From Chrysomallon squamiferum (taxonomy: Eukaryota > Mollusca > Gastropoda > Neomphalida > Peltospiridae), in the NCBI GenBank assembly GCA_012295275.1, contig CM022671.1, forward strand, positions 12,085,678-12,149,677: a DNA stretch of 64,000 bases, in the 5' to 3' direction. The notes beneath the pieces were generated by a model. The model made no database searches. It had not been told where the DNA came from and worked only from the letters and a program-made list of their open reading frames with translations. Below are positions 13,201-25,577 of the stretch, piece after piece; position 1 is the first letter of the stretch, and every line of letters starts with the position of its first letter. The translations under genes and the position numbers were made by a program.

Positions 13201-16200
13201 ATATTTAACAAAGATGAAAATATACAATGAAACCCCCAAGGATGAAAATTTAGTTTTCCAGAAAAGACCTATCACCTGAGAGTTACCACAGTTGTTAACT
13301 ACAAAGCATTACAACAGAGTCAAATGTTAACTTACTTATACCTGTATATTCTGTGTCCCTGTAAGCTGAGCCACGCGAATCCCTCGATCCTGCAGCAAAT
13401 TGGAATCCTCTCTTGAAGCAGAAGTACACCAGTATACATATTAGTATTATCACAATGATGGCCAGTAACATGCCAATGAACCACCAGATGTTCCCAATCA
13501 GAGCTGAGGCTGCAGCTATGAGAAAAAAATAAAAATAAAAATAAAAATAAAATAATAAACCAAAGAAAAGAAATCTTTTGCATTACAATACAGCTAAACA
13601 AACAGGCACATTTAAGATACCATTTCAGCCCATAATTAATTAATTTGATTCTTACCAATTCCTGCTGTATAAACTTCTTCTATGTGTGATGCTGTTCTGA
13701 ACTGTCCATTTGTTGCTACAACTCGGACCTCATATGTGGTTCCTGATTCAAGATCTGTGATGTCCTTCCAGTTGTTGACAACTTCATCAGTGGTTCTCAG
13801 CCACTGTGGAGCACCTGTCAGCAACAGACATAACTCACTTGTAATTTTAACATTCCTGCACTTTCTGGTAACCATATTTGATAAAATCCATAAATGCTTA
13901 ATGATTGTTATCAAAACACATGTATGCAAGTACTCTTGGAGCTCAGAACTTTCTTATATACAGGCAAAATAGTCAATGAGGAACATTAATAATATATTTA
14001 AAGAAATAAACTTCTCAACTATAAGGTGTTATACCTGACTCTTAACTGTCAAACAAATAAGTACAATTAGGAGATTATTTCAAAGGGAAAACACTCACAC
14101 TGACGTAATTTACTTTCTATTCATTTATGGATGTATTAATTTCATAATTTACATTATCTTTTAAAATAAATAAATCACAAGGGTAACAAATAATTTTTTT
14201 TTTTAAAAACCCTCTAATTATGACATTACCTTCTTTACGATACTCAACAAAAATGACAGTCCCTGAAGTAGCATATCTATTAAGAAACCAAGTGATATTA
14301 ATGTGTGTTTCTCCAACCTCTTGTATTGTAAATCTTGGTGTATACGGTCCTGAAAAAAAGACAACAAAAACATGTCATCTGTTTAAATACAGAAAATATA
14401 GGCATAAATAATGAAAACAGACTTATCTGCCCTGTGACCACAGTAATAAAATAGAAAATACCTAATGAATTAATGTACATTTTTTAAATGAAACTTTTAA
14501 TTTTTATCAAGCATGCCAATTATGAGGAAACCTACTTTTACAATGGTAACTCTCAATAAGTGATTTTTAATATGTACCTGCCTATAGACAGGAAAAAAAA
14601 AAAAGGCATGAAACAACTGAGGATGTTTGATCACCAACCAGAAACCTTCAGACAGATAATAAGTAAATAAAACAATTAGCACTGATCTGTTATTCAGTCT
14701 ATGATGTTTCTTTGAACTGTAGTTCTTTCAAATACACTTCTCACACTTGCTATATTCATGTTATGTCCTCATGTAGACTTAATGAATACATAATACTACT
14801 AAAGCTGACATACATTTAGGAAATACTTAATTCACAGAGAAAATAATTCACAGAGAAAAGTTATGCTTACGTCCTTCCACTGTTGTTGTGAGTTCAATGA
14901 AGTACTCTTCACCCCGCCCCCTGGCAGTGCGGGCCCAGATGTACACTCGGTATCTGGTGTTTGGCAGCAAGCCGCCCAACATTTCTGACGTTTTGTCTGG
15001 GTTGTTGATCTGTGGTTCTCGGACTTGCATTTCTCCAAGGTCAAGGCCATAAACTGTAGAAATACTTTGTTACCCAGATTCAAGTATTCACAAAACACAG
15101 CTACATGGCTGTAAACTGTAAATTCTTCTATGACATCACAATTTAAATAACTATCTAATTTTAGTTACAGGTGAATCCATCAAAGCAGCAGATTTTAGAA
15201 TGTAGAATGAATAAATATTTTTAAAATCAGTTTTTACTGGACAACTGGATTTCAATGTAAACATTTTTTTTTTAAATTTCAAATCTAATTCAGTGACATG
15301 CAGTTTTTTTTTCTACCAGAACCAACAAGAACTATAATTAAAAACAAGATTGTTATAAAATGGTATTCGTAACTTAAAGACAAAATGTTATTAAATGAAT
15401 TAGCGATAATAACAATTATTTAAAAATGAAATGTTAAGTGTGATATTTATAATAACAATAATTAAAACTGAAATATTATACAAACAAGAGTAATAATCGA
15501 AACTAAAAATATAAATATTAAAAGAATATAAATAATTAAAAATGAATAAAATACAACAAATTAAAAACAAAAATAGTACATACCAGTCTGATAGCCAATG
15601 TCATATCCAACTAAATATCCATTTTTATCCAGTGGCTTGCCCCACTCCAGATTGAAATGATTGTCTCCTATAGTGAAAGCCCTTAAAAACTCCACAGGTC
15701 CAGGTACTGAAAATATGTCACAAAATTATAATTTTTTAATCATTCTGATTATATAAAACTGGCCTTTTCTTAAATTTACTTTCTTTAAATAAATCAGCAT
15801 CTATTATCACAGATACAAAATAAGAATTGAGTTCTATCCTCAAACTATAATCATGTTACAAAAGAATACTTATAAAATTAGAGATATCTTTGATTCCAGA
15901 CATTACAGATAGAAACTTTTCAGTTTTTAATGTTAGTTTTTTACTTTGCTGTCTATCATTTACCTCCTTCCACAGTGTGGAACTTAACAATCTCAGAGGG
16001 CCGGCTCACGTAGAAGTTGTTAAACACTGACACTCGCGCCTCCATGTAGGTAAATGGAAGCATGTCTCGAACATGGGCTTTAATGAGGTTGCCAACAGCA
16101 GAGGCCTTAGCTAATGCAGCAGGTATGTCAAATTCACGAAACGTTGTTTTCTGATAACCTTCTCTCCACAGCTGAACCTATATTTAAATTAAATATCATA

Positions 16201-19200
16201 TAATGTAATGTAATAACATTAATAACATACAATATAAAAATATATTTAAAATTTTGAAATAATAGAAACATTTACACTGAGTGGCTGACATTTTCTGTGG
16301 TTACTTTAATTAAAAGAAAAATGAAAAGAGCAAAATTTGTAAATAGAACTGAAAATGTTCACTATATCCACAAAAATGGTATTAATTGCTGGAAACAAAA
16401 AGAACTAAATGGGACACGTTGTAACAGATATATTTACCTTAAATCCTTTGAATTCACCTCTAAGTTGGCTGTTTGGCTTATCTATTTCATCCATGGGAAA
16501 CATCCATGTCAAAATGACCTCTGTGGCATTGGTCTGTACAACTTTGAGATCTGTGGGTGCTATTGATGGAACTGAAAAACAATATTAACATTGTTTTATA
16601 TATACATGTACAGTCATAAATATAGAAATCTCAATTTCAAACATAATTAAAACCCAATGTGAATAATAACTATACTTTATTAAAAAAAAGCCTAAAATTG
16701 TATGGACAGTTAAAATATAAAGAACTGTTAGGGGTGGCCTATTTCATTTAAAAAATAAATAACACAATAGTTAATTACTGTAAAATTGTCTGGAAATTCA
16801 AATGGATTATACTTCAAAAATAATTTACTGAAAATGTAGCTTATATTTTATTTTTATGTACTGATATCAATACACATGAAAACACATAAGCAATACAGTT
16901 TTCGTGTGACAACTTACTGTCCTCTCCGGAATATCCTATGATCGTTCTAGCAGTCGCAGATGCTTCCCCAATACTGTTTTTAGCTTTCAGCGTGATCTCA
17001 TATGCTTGGTAGACGTCATTGGTCTGGTAATCATAACGATGTTTCTCCCAGTTCGAAAAAGTCTCAACATGTGCCGCCTCATCGTTATCTCCGACTCGCT
17101 TGAATTCCAACACATACTCAAACAAAGGCCCGTTGTGGTCTATCTGAGGCATCGGCTGAAAAGAAAAATCTATTTTATAAAGTAACAAAAGGGAAAGGGG
17201 TTTTGAAAAATAGAAAATTAAAAATGAAAGACTTTGTTACAGTTTAAATATAATAATTTACAAACTAATGTGATGTCTATCTTGTCCATGATATGAACCA
17301 TTTTTTGAACTTCAAAAATTCTGAAGAATTTTCCCTCTTTTACAATCAAAGGAACAATCAAAATGAAAAAAAAAGAAACACCCACTACAGAATTACTTAT
17401 TATATAAAAATAAACAAAAAAAGACATATAGAAAAATGAAAAGATATAATACTTACAGTCCATTCAATAGTCAGATTATTTTTTGCTTCTCCTATTGTTC
17501 TCACATTGGAAGGATGCTTTTTGGGTACATCTGGATTTGTTTCGCATACATCTTTTGTGTGAAAGCTTGGATCACTTTCACCTAATTTATTGTAAGCAAT
17601 CACTCGGAAAGTATAAGTAACACCAGGTGACAATGTTATATTGGCAGTGGTTTTCTGTGCTTCAACTTTGGTGGAATATATCCACTTGTCCTGCATAAAT
17701 GATGTGTTATACTGAACAATGAAGTACTGCACAGGAGCATTGTTGTAACTTCCTGGTGTCCACCGAACTGTTGCGAAGCCAGAATCACATTTGATAATTC
17801 GTACCTTGGTTGGAGCATCTGGACGAGCTGATAGAAAGACAAAAATGTCAAGTAACAGTAAATTAAAAATGTATGTATAGATACAGGCATGCATGCTCTC
17901 TTTTTCTCTCAAACATTCACACAATGCATACATACTCACACGCCAACCACATGCATTGAAACTGGCAGCAGTTGACAATAAAATATGAAAACAATACCTT
18001 TGACAGTTAACATAGCTGACCATGATGAATTGTCTAATCCATTGGTTGCTACACAGGTGTATGTTCCTGAATCACGCACAATGGTACCACTGATTGTCAA
18101 AGAGTTATCCTGCTTGTTGGTTGTCATTCTTTGGTCATTAGCTGTGATATCTTTGTTGTCCTTCTGCCAGATAATTTTCAGATTGTTTACTTCTTCAGGA
18201 TCTGTTGTTCCTGAACATGTGAACTTGGCATCCAGTCCAGCATACACTTCCAGATCCAGAGGTTTCTGTTCTATCTGTGTTTTACGTCGCACCAACAGGA
18301 TCCCATTAGCTTTTTCTTTTCCATATCGGTTCTCCGCAATACAGACAAAATGCCCCGCATCTGCTAACACCACTTTCTGAAAGAGAGGAACTTTCATTTA
18401 GTACAAATATACTAAAACAGAACTGAAAAATATCAAAACAGTCAATGATTAAAAAAAACTAATTTACCGTGTTTATGTGAGGATGAGTTAAAAAATGGTT
18501 TACCTAAACTGAAAAAAAATATCTGAATGTATTTTCATTCAAATTAAGTTCAAACAGCTTGTTTTCTGGACTGGTAATGTACAGCATCAATACAAGGCTT
18601 TATAAAGTAATGAAAAGAACAATTATGTAAGATATAATGTCAGGATTTCATACGTCAATGTGCAAAGAACCATCCAGCATTGTCCTGTAACGACCCCCTG
18701 TTATCTGTTGATCTTCTTTGAACCAGGTGATCTGTGGGTCTGGTTTACCAGTGGTCACACAGGTTAGGTTGACCGACTGACCTTCAGCTGTGATCACCTG
18801 GGCTGCTGGAGGTGTGATAATTGTAGGAGCTTCAGCTATCAAAATAAAGACAGAATTCTTTACAAATATTATTTCTATACATTTGTCTGTTATGACTATG
18901 TAACATCTGAAAGCCAGATTCTATGAAAAATAGATTTATATGAAAGAGTAAAATCAGTTTATAACTGTATTATGTAAAACTAATTTCTTTTTCTTCTAAA
19001 TACTACAGAAATATTTATTTGTAACTAAGCAAGATAAATATATATTTTGATATTACATGTAAAAACAAATGGTAATTTTGACCAGATAACTTAACAAAGA
19101 GAAAGGTTATTTTATAATACAAATATAAAAACATGTTCAAATTTCAATTTGATAGCTCTAGAAACATTTATTTTTAGTAAGAACAAAGTTTAGATTTATT

Positions 19201-22200
19201 TTATACTTTTGATAGCAGCATAAAAATAAATTCTGATTTCTGTGATAAAACCATACAAACTATGGTTTGTAATTCAGTATACTCTGGGTAAGTGTGTTAC
19301 AAACATACTTTTACAGATTCTAAATTGAAAATATACTTACAGAGGACATTGAGGTAAAAATCTCCCCAAACGTATCCATGTTTATTTGTGGCATTGCATT
19401 GAATCACCATGGCATCTGTCTTTGAAACATTTTCAAAAATAACCAACTGGTCATTCAGTTTGCGAAACCGATGATCAATCCGATCGTCAGTGACATCTGC
19501 AATCAAATTTTGTTTTATTTAATTATTTCTGGCACAATAATCTGAAAACAATAACTTAAAATATTTTTAAGACTACATATTTACATAACAATAAAAGCAC
19601 TATATGAATAATATTTTCTATATATTCAGTTTTAAACTGACTACTTAAAGTCAAATACAATTTTCAGTAAACATCAAAATGACTGATGTAATAAAATAAA
19701 AACAAAAATCGAGGTATCAGTTGTACTTCATTCTATAAAGATACTTATTTATTCCTCCAGTTTTTCTATGTGAAATCAGATTTAATCAGTTAAACACACC
19801 TCCAAGACTAACTCCATTGATGAACCAGAAGTATCTCGGTTTTGGATCTCCATCTGCAATACATCTGAATTCAGCCCTCCCTCCAATACCAATTTCCACA
19901 TCCTTTGGTTCTTCAACCCAGTATGGTACAGCTGTAATCAAATGCACAATTATATCAGAATGTTAACTTAATACTTTATGTTAATTTTCAGCAATATCAA
20001 TTCAATCAAACCCAGTATGGTACAGCTGTAATCAAATGCACAATTATATCAGAATGTTAACTTAATACTTTATGTTAATTTTCAGCAATATCAATTCAGT
20101 CAAACATTTGTTCATCTGTATGCAGAAACTGACATTTTAAGGTGAAACACAGAAAGCTCTCAATTTGTTAAATTACTTTTGAAATACATGAAATATGGTA
20201 CATCATCAGATAAGACAACCACTAACAAAGCCCCACCAGCCACAGTCTGCTCATGACTAATTTACAACACCTGGAAAACGTTTTCTGCATTATTATGTAA
20301 TATGGAGTGATTCAAAGTATTTTCATTAAAAGATATAAAATCAACAAATCTTGGTTCTAAACATGAGATCTTCACTTACATTCCACTCTTATTTTCATGG
20401 TTCTCTGGACTCGCTGAGGTGTCAAGTTGTTTGTAGCCCAACACTCATACTCGCCAGCATCTTCAAGTTTCAGGCCATCAAACTGCATCTCTTGGCCAAA
20501 ACTTGGAAAATGGACGTGGTCTGGGAAGGTCTTCCCATCAGTGCGTGCCCAGTGGACATCAGGAGTAGGACTGATATGGAGTTAGTGATGTTAAAAAAAT
20601 ATTCAGTACCAAGAATAATTTTCAGAAATAACAATGATAACAAAAGTAATTTTATTGTTATAAATTGTTAATAAGATATATTAACACATAACAAGACAAA
20701 GAGTTGTACAGAAACTGTTGATAGAAAAGAATACAGATCCTCTCATTCCACTCTATTTCATGTAAAAAAAGTGGTTCTCAACCAAGAGAAAAGGTAAATA
20801 TTTATAACTACACTAAATAATTCATCAGTGAAAAATTCAACCAGATCTTTGCATTATTTGTAACAGATGGCGGAAAAAATGTTGAAAACCACTAGAGTGA
20901 AGTTAACTGATGAAGTACTTCATTCTGATTATTAACATAATATACATAGGAATGTGAGTTTTACATTAAAAATTCGTTTTATTTATTAATGCAGTTTTAA
21001 AATAATTCTCTTTTTAAATAATAATAAGTCTGGAAAAAATTCAGAGCTACTTACTTGCCAGCAAATATGCATTTCAGTTTGAATATGCTGTCTTTTAGTC
21101 CAAAATGATCAAGAGGAGATGCCCACAAATAGCTAACCTTTCTTTGTTCTTCAGTGTCTATGAAACACAGTATAAACATATAGTTTTCCTCCTCAAAAGT
21201 ACATATTTAATTATTCAATGAAATTTTTTTTTTTTTTTTAAATTTAAAAACATGTATCAAAATATTTGCAGAATACCACTGAATTTAGAATGTGCTATTT
21301 AAAAATACTCACTTCCTTGAGGACGGACAAACTGTTGAGCTCCTTGTGTGTTTTTTCTGACAAAGCCATTCATGGCCATACAGGCATATGGTCTCCCTTC
21401 ATTTCCATCAGTCTTGATAACATTTGTAAAACGAAGACGAGCTGAAATGCAATTTTTGAAGTCACTTTCATACAAATATTATTAAAACATTATTTCAAAC
21501 CCATTAAAATTGTGTGAAAATTTAACTGCATTGAACAATGACCCCATCAGAGAACTAGTGTGAGAACAATGTTTAAAAAGAAAATGTCCCAAGTTTCAAG
21601 AGTTCAGCATATACATCCCAGCCAAAACAAACACCAAATGTGTCCTTATGTGTATACATATACTCTGTTTTGTATTTTTTTATTAAAATTATTTAGAATA
21701 TACCATAGTTTCTCCATTTTATTTTACTTGTAAAGATATCAGTAATATTTCAAAAATTAATTTACATTCAAGATCCATTGTTACACGTCCATTAAAGTTG
21801 ACTGGAGTAAATCCTCCATATCGGTCCTTTATCACCCAGTAAACTTCAGGTGGTGGGATGCTCTCTGGTGCTACACAGTCCAGTGTCAGTGGCCTGCCAA
21901 GTGTGGGATAGTGGGTTATGTCGGCTTCTATGTCAAATTCCTTCAGCTTAGCCTGTCTTAAGTTATAATTAATGGAGGCTGAAATACCATAACCATTATA
22001 AGCAAAACACTGGTAAATTCCTTCATCTTTATCTTCCGGTCGATTTATAACAATTGTGCCAACATTTGCCAGCTGAACCATCCGATCGTCATGACCACTT
22101 GGGTTGAAATCAATCCCATTTCTCTTCCAGTTGTATCTAAAATAAAATCATTGGTCATATAACTAGTCATATGTGGTTAGTTTTAAACAATATTTATCTT

Positions 22201-23732
22201 CCTAACTTATCAGTTTGCCCATTTTGAGGATACATTTTCTGCTGGCTGCTGTAACTACAAGAATTTTGAACTGTCTGCAGCTGCCTGTTTTAAAAGTGTA
22301 ATACACAATAATAATAATAATAATAATAGCAGCAACAACAATAATAAATAACATGTTAAACAACATTACTCTTTTATTATTACTGAAATCATTCTATTCT
22401 TTCCACTATATTTGACAATTTCATATTTTAACAATTTCAATTTTAACTAGAGTTAAAAGAAGTGCTCATTTTAAAACAAATATCTCTTCCAAATGAAAAA
22501 TGTGTTTACAAAACTTACTTTGGTTTAGGAATGCCATCAGCGACACATAACATCTGAACTGTTTCCCCTGCCTTGTAATAAACATTGAAATTCGACTGGA
22601 TGTAAATACCAGGTGGACGGGTTACTGTTAAAAAATATATTTTTAAAAATGTAAACAAAATGTTGGTAAATAATATATAAGATAAAATTGATATGAAATT
22701 CATAATCAATCATTATTTTTCAATTTCTTTTTTAACACTGAAATTAACAAATTCTTCTTTTTTCAGTTGTAATTATAACAACTTAAAATGACGCAAATGA
22801 ATGAATTATGTAAATAAAACATCTTGTTAGTAAGTATATTGTTCTGTCTGTTGAACAGATGAATCTTAATATAAATTATGCTGGTGTCTTACAAGTTCAA
22901 AATAAAATATTCTAAACCACTTTCTTAATTATTTTGAATGGGGTGCTGGTTTTTACAGGCTCATTTTTAACATTTCAAAGCCTTTGTTTAGTTTTCTGCT
23001 GACTAATCTTATTTGTAGCATTCTTTAACAACAAAGGATGACAATAAATCAATACTGTCAGGTAACACTGAGATATCATCATTCAGACATTTTGTTTTGA
23101 ATTAAATACACAATTCACATTGTTTTTTACACAACATTTTAGTATCAGTTAAATGAATGATCAAATTAATTTTCAGTATAAACTTATATCTAATCATTTA
23201 GATGCAAAACTACATGCACTTTGATAACAGATCTATTTATTTACAAGCTGTTCTGTACATTTTTAAACTGAATAGTTGGGACATACACTTGTTGCCTCAA
23301 GATAGCATGACATTTTCAATCTTTATGAACAATTCAGCATATTTATGTGTTAGTTGGGATTTTTTTGTATACATCTATGAATACATTTGTTTATGTATAC
23401 AATTCACGTGATTGTAACCAAAGCATGTCTGGCAAAATTCAAATCAGAATGTCTGCCTTCATGGTAGATTTTGCCTTGGAGGCAAGCATAGATGTCCCCC
23501 CCAAAAAGTATCTAATATGTTTATACTTAAATATATTTTAATAATGTAATCATTTCAAACACTGAATGTTCATTCTAATTCAAATAAAATGTATTCAGAT
23601 TTTATTGAATAGGAAATGATGTTTACAACTATTTCAGTCTATTTCACAAGGACAACCTAGTTTTAACTTACTTGCATTTTGTTCATTAATTAAGCAGAGT
23701 ATGAAACAACAAGATAAAACTAAGGATTTCAT
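6650..23732 (-). CDS. Nrg: Neuroglian / L1-family cell adhesion molecule, complete (21 coding exons)
   Basis: A type I membrane adhesion protein of the L1/neuroglian family, which acts in neurite growth, axon guidance and septate-junction adhesion. Coding exons, 5' to 3' on the minus strand: 23732-23672, 22624-22519, 22136-21766, 21441-21313, 21157-21055, 20570-20380, 19931-19800, 19496-19341, 18835-18654, 18376-17998, 17827-17457, 17155-16918, 16571-16438, 16177-15964, 15706-15584, 15053-14871, 14349-14230, 13814-13656, 13515-13336, 7276-7186, 6956-6650. The exons sum to 3930 nt with phase kept at every junction, giving 1309 aa, the usual L1-family length. Order: signal peptide (1-20), Ig1-6 (about 25-603), FN3 1-5 (about 605-1117), membrane helix (about 1128-1151), 156-aa tail. 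The FN3-1/2 linker (PDVPKKHPSNV), the end of FN3-2 (GYSGED) and the membrane entry (WWFIGM) resemble fly neuroglian closely. The tail does not: the juxtamembrane GGKY and ankyrin-binding FIGQY motifs are absent. Orthology is inferred from recalled family sequences. Confidence 0.93.
8630..8659 (-). other. Candidate 30-nt cassette micro-exon in the neuroglian penultimate intron
   Basis: On the minus strand, a pyrimidine-rich acceptor (TTTTTTACTTGCCAG) and a perfect GTAAGT donor enclose exactly 30 nt. Inserted between the membrane exon and the 7276 exon (both borders in phase 1), it adds ten codons (reading about ISLTHSIAPA) with no stop. Position and size recall the alternatively spliced mini-exon in the cytoplasmic tail of vertebrate L1. 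Unproven without RNA. Confidence 0.35.
9529..9651 (+). repeat. Truncated 5' LTR remnant
   Basis: Starts TGTCAAAGAATTCAG and matches the first ~120 bp of the 3' LTR at 12216, including the shared internal run GATTGTAACCAAATTTGTTA. Similarity stops near 9651, where the sequence jumps into the integrase coding region. This marks one edge of the internal deletion. Confidence 0.82.
9680..10270 (+). pseudogene. Retrotransposon integrase relic
   Basis: Conceptual translation gives the integrase zinc-finger His pair (SHEN...GHLG) and Cys pair (CEVCQ), then the core around LLTIMCVNTRFSEAIP and a second Asp motif (QSDQG), then the region ending GFSPFDLIHGHTPRGPLK, as in Ty3/gypsy integrases. It is dead: an in-frame TGA at 9751-9753, a frameshift near 9945, and a gap right after the SDQG motif that removes the segment carrying the catalytic Glu of the DDE triad. 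Confidence 0.82.
10467..11270 (+). pseudogene. Retrotransposon linker and reverse transcriptase relic
   Basis: A linker ORF (10467-10691) leads into reverse transcriptase blocks: PRPDDC, IKLDLLKGYFQIPL (first catalytic Asp kept), VTPD, FQRLMNRVLADLPNV and the polymerase box. The box reads YLND where active enzymes have YLDD or similar, so a catalytic Asp is now Asn. Several stops and frameshifts interrupt it. Confidence 0.82.
11342..11901 (+). pseudogene. Retrotransposon RNase H relic
   Basis: Begins in the thumb/connection motif RRFLGMTGYYRHFCPNF, shifts frame near 11540, then gives an RNase H with its acidic residues still in place: VDASD, VEKEAL, VYTDHNPL, IADALSRI then TAA at 11899-11901. 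It is the last coding domain before the 3' LTR, which fixes the domain order of the element. Confidence 0.85.
12216..12892 (+). repeat. Complete 3' LTR of the Gmr1-like element (677 bp)
   Basis: Starts TGACACAG right after the polypurine tract and ends ...ACACA before the target-site duplication. It contains a TATA-like box (TATAAAAA, from about 12373) and an AATAAA signal near 12870, giving a U3-R-U5 layout. Its first ~120 bp align with the 5' LTR remnant with about a dozen hand-counted differences and one 3-base gap, so the insertion is not recent. Confidence 0.85.
13336..13515 (-). CDS. Nrg: Neuroglian transmembrane exon
   Basis: Translates to a short extracellular stem, one hydrophobic helix (about 24 residues, WWFIGMLLAIIVIILICILV and onward) and a basic stop-transfer (FKR) followed by a cytoplasmic segment rich in S, R and Y. 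It ends at one of two tandem donors six bases apart: GTATAA at 13341 or the consensus GTAAGT at 13335. The two outcomes differ by two codons and both keep the frame. Confidence 0.9.
13656..17827 (-). CDS. Nrg: Neuroglian five FN3-domain block (8 exons)
   Basis: Exons 17827-17457, 17155-16918, 16571-16438, 16177-15964, 15706-15584, 15053-14871, 14349-14230 and 13814-13656 encode five fibronectin type III domains. Each has the B-strand Trp region (TVRWTPG, TIEWT, ILTWMFP, LEWGKPL, ITWFLN) and the Tyr-corner motif (YTFRVIAYN, AYEITLKAKN, YMEARVSVFN, YRVYIWARTA, YEVRVVATNG). FN3-1 has an intact N-glycosylation site (YNTSF). I saw no RGD in the FN3 segments translated. Confidence 0.92.
17998..22624 (-). 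CDS. Nrg: Neuroglian six Ig-domain block (9 exons)
   Basis: Exons 22624-22519, 22136-21766, 21441-21313, 21157-21055, 20570-20380, 19931-19800, 19496-19341, 18835-18654 and 18376-17998 encode six C2/I-type Ig domains. Each shows the first Cys (for example VQMLCVADG), the core Trp (YNWKRNG, VHWART, ITWFKED, IIWQKD) and the D-x-G-x-Y-x-C signature near the second Cys (DEGIYQCFA, DAGEYECWA, DSGTYTCVA). The Ig5 exon starts APTIITPPAA. Most domains are split over two exons, as in other L1-family genes. Two junctions use weak donors (GTAAAT at 21765 and GTATGA at 18653), but phase continuity supports both. Confidence 0.92.
19917..20104. repeat. Two-copy 94-bp tandem duplication copying a splice acceptor
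   Basis: Copies 19917-20010 and 20011-20104 differ at only one hand-counted base. The unit contains the minus-strand 3' splice site and first bases of the Ig4 exon (19931-19800). The gene therefore has a second, nearly identical acceptor 94 bp upstream of the real one. Reading from that copy meets a TGA after a few codons. Confidence 0.92.
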
Positions 23733-23754
23733 CTTCCATCTATCATCCTAGGAG
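23672..23754 (-). CDS. Nrg: Neuroglian exon with start codon and signal peptide
   Basis: The exon is bounded by a pyrimidine-rich acceptor on the high-coordinate side and a GTAAGT donor. ATG lies at 23732-23730, followed by a classic signal peptide (MKSLVLSCCFILCLINEQNA) that runs to the donor in phase 1. The 22 nt before ATG are 5' UTR, so at least one further non-coding exon must lie at higher coordinates. An out-of-frame ATG just upstream overlaps the true start. Confidence 0.88.
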
Positions 23755-24771
23755 CTGTAATAAAGAAGAAATAAATTATTTATATTTAAGAAAGTATAAA
23801 CTGTTCTGTAAAATCATAAAAAATGCTCTTTGAGCAGTTTTTTATTTTTTTTATTTGTTACTTGAAAATAAGTATAAAAATTTAAAACAGTATGCAAGTA
23901 TCATTTATTATTATTTTTACTGGTACGTTAATACTAATAATAATAAGAATAAGAATAATAATAATAATAATAAAAACTTCGGCTAAGACATGTCTCTTTC
24001 AGTTTACTGGAAATGAGTCAAACTGTCAATCACGACAATACTGAATAACCTTTTTTGAATATCTATTATCTGTATCATAATAATCTTTTCCTTGTTCAAA
24101 CACTGTTGTTACCTTACCTATGGCACTAACTTATTAATTTGTATGTGCTGTACGAGTTATATTTACAAATAATAATATTAATGTTTAATGCAATACCTAA
24201 TGTGATTACAGAATAAAATGCCTGAAATACCTACATTTCCGCCATTTGCAAAGCTATTTAAAATGGGACAAGGGCAGGTGATTCACAGGTGCAAATATTT
24301 CACCTGGATATTGTCAAAATAGTGATAGAAATAATGTCCGGATTGGAATTTAAATTTTAAATATTGAAATATTCGATGATATTATAACGACAATTAATTT
24401 TGTAATAATTAAATTATCAACGAAATCAATAATTTAATATTGTGAAATTAAAATTAAAATTGATGTGAAATTAAAAACATGAAATAAACGAACACTACTG
24501 TACGGATGGGTTTCTCTGTATTTTCTGTATCCACTGGAATACGGATTGTGTTTTTAATTTTTAATTTTTAATTTTTTATTATTAGTACTAAACTATTAAA
24601 ATCTATTCCTTAAAAAACAACAACAAAAAACAACAAAAACCCAACAAAAAACACAATTACGACATCAAGCTTTATTTTTTGTTAGTAATATTTATGTTAA
24701 GTAAAAATGTAATTAACGCATTTATCCAAAATTTGTATATATTCCAAAATTTATATTCTTCGAGACGACTT

Positions 24772-24807
<36 letters not shown>

Positions 24808-25251
24808 AATATAAATTAATAATAATAAATTTTGTTTAAGTTCAAAAAATGTAAAAAAAAAAAAAAATAAAAAAAAAAAAAAATAATAATAATAATAATA
24901 ATAATAATTAAAAATAATAAAAATAAAAACGAGAATATTAATGCCATTTAGTAACAAGAATGTTTTGTAAATATTTATATTTGATAGGAGGAATTTATCT
25001 ATTATTATAAAATTGTAATAAATAAATAAAATACAAATAAAATAAATAAAAATCGGATTAAGGCAGAAATAAATAAATGCTAAATAAAATTCATACTGCT
25101 CGTTTATTATGCCTTCACATAAGTAAACTAACCTAACATATGCAATAAAAAAGCGTGCTTAAATTTTCTGAATTCATAAAAAGTCCTAATGGTGGAGAAT
25201 AACTTTACTGACTCGTGGGTGAACCATGCATGCGTCCTGTACTCCAGTGAG

Positions 25252-25306
25252 TCACGTGATACTCGAATCAGTCACGTAAAACAAAGGTCCCGCCCACTGA
25301 GTGGGC
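25252..25306. promoter_or_regulatory. Promoter-like patch: TCACGTGA box, CACGTA half-site, 15-bp palindrome
   Basis: TCACGTGA at 25252-25259 is a perfect E-box palindrome overlapped by TGAGTCA (AP-1-like). AGTCACGTA follows at about 25270. GCCCACTGAGTGGGC (25292-25306) is a 7+1+7 inverted repeat with a CCCGCCC GC-box at its edge. The patch is G+C-rich in AT-rich DNA. It lies upstream of the neuroglian start on the minus strand and could drive that gene's non-coding first exon, a rightward gene, or both. Confidence 0.4.
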
Positions 25307-25577
25307 ACTGACTAGAGAAGGTGGTTTCACACTAGCTCTGCACAGAAAATATATTCCTAATGATTATGAGCGGTGCTCGAACGTTGTGAACGAAGATGCA
25401 AACTTGTTCACCGTATTCAGTAGTATAATTAATTATGTATTGGAAAAAAAAATAAAAAAATAAAAAAATAAAAAATAAAAAATAAAAGAAGAGAAGAAAG
25501 AAAGAAAAAAGAAAAAGAGTTAAGAATGGACGAACGTTTATTTCTATTATTATTATTATTATTTTCTTCACTTTTAC

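Noticed and set aside
17985..18380. 131-codon plus-strand ORF
   Set aside because: It is antisense to the Ig5/Ig6 exon of neuroglian. The minus strand carries the Ig signature, so this is a shadow.
24751..24957. Minus-strand ORF of almost only F, Y and I
   Set aside because: It is the translation of poly(A) and (AAT)n tracts, with no protein-like composition.
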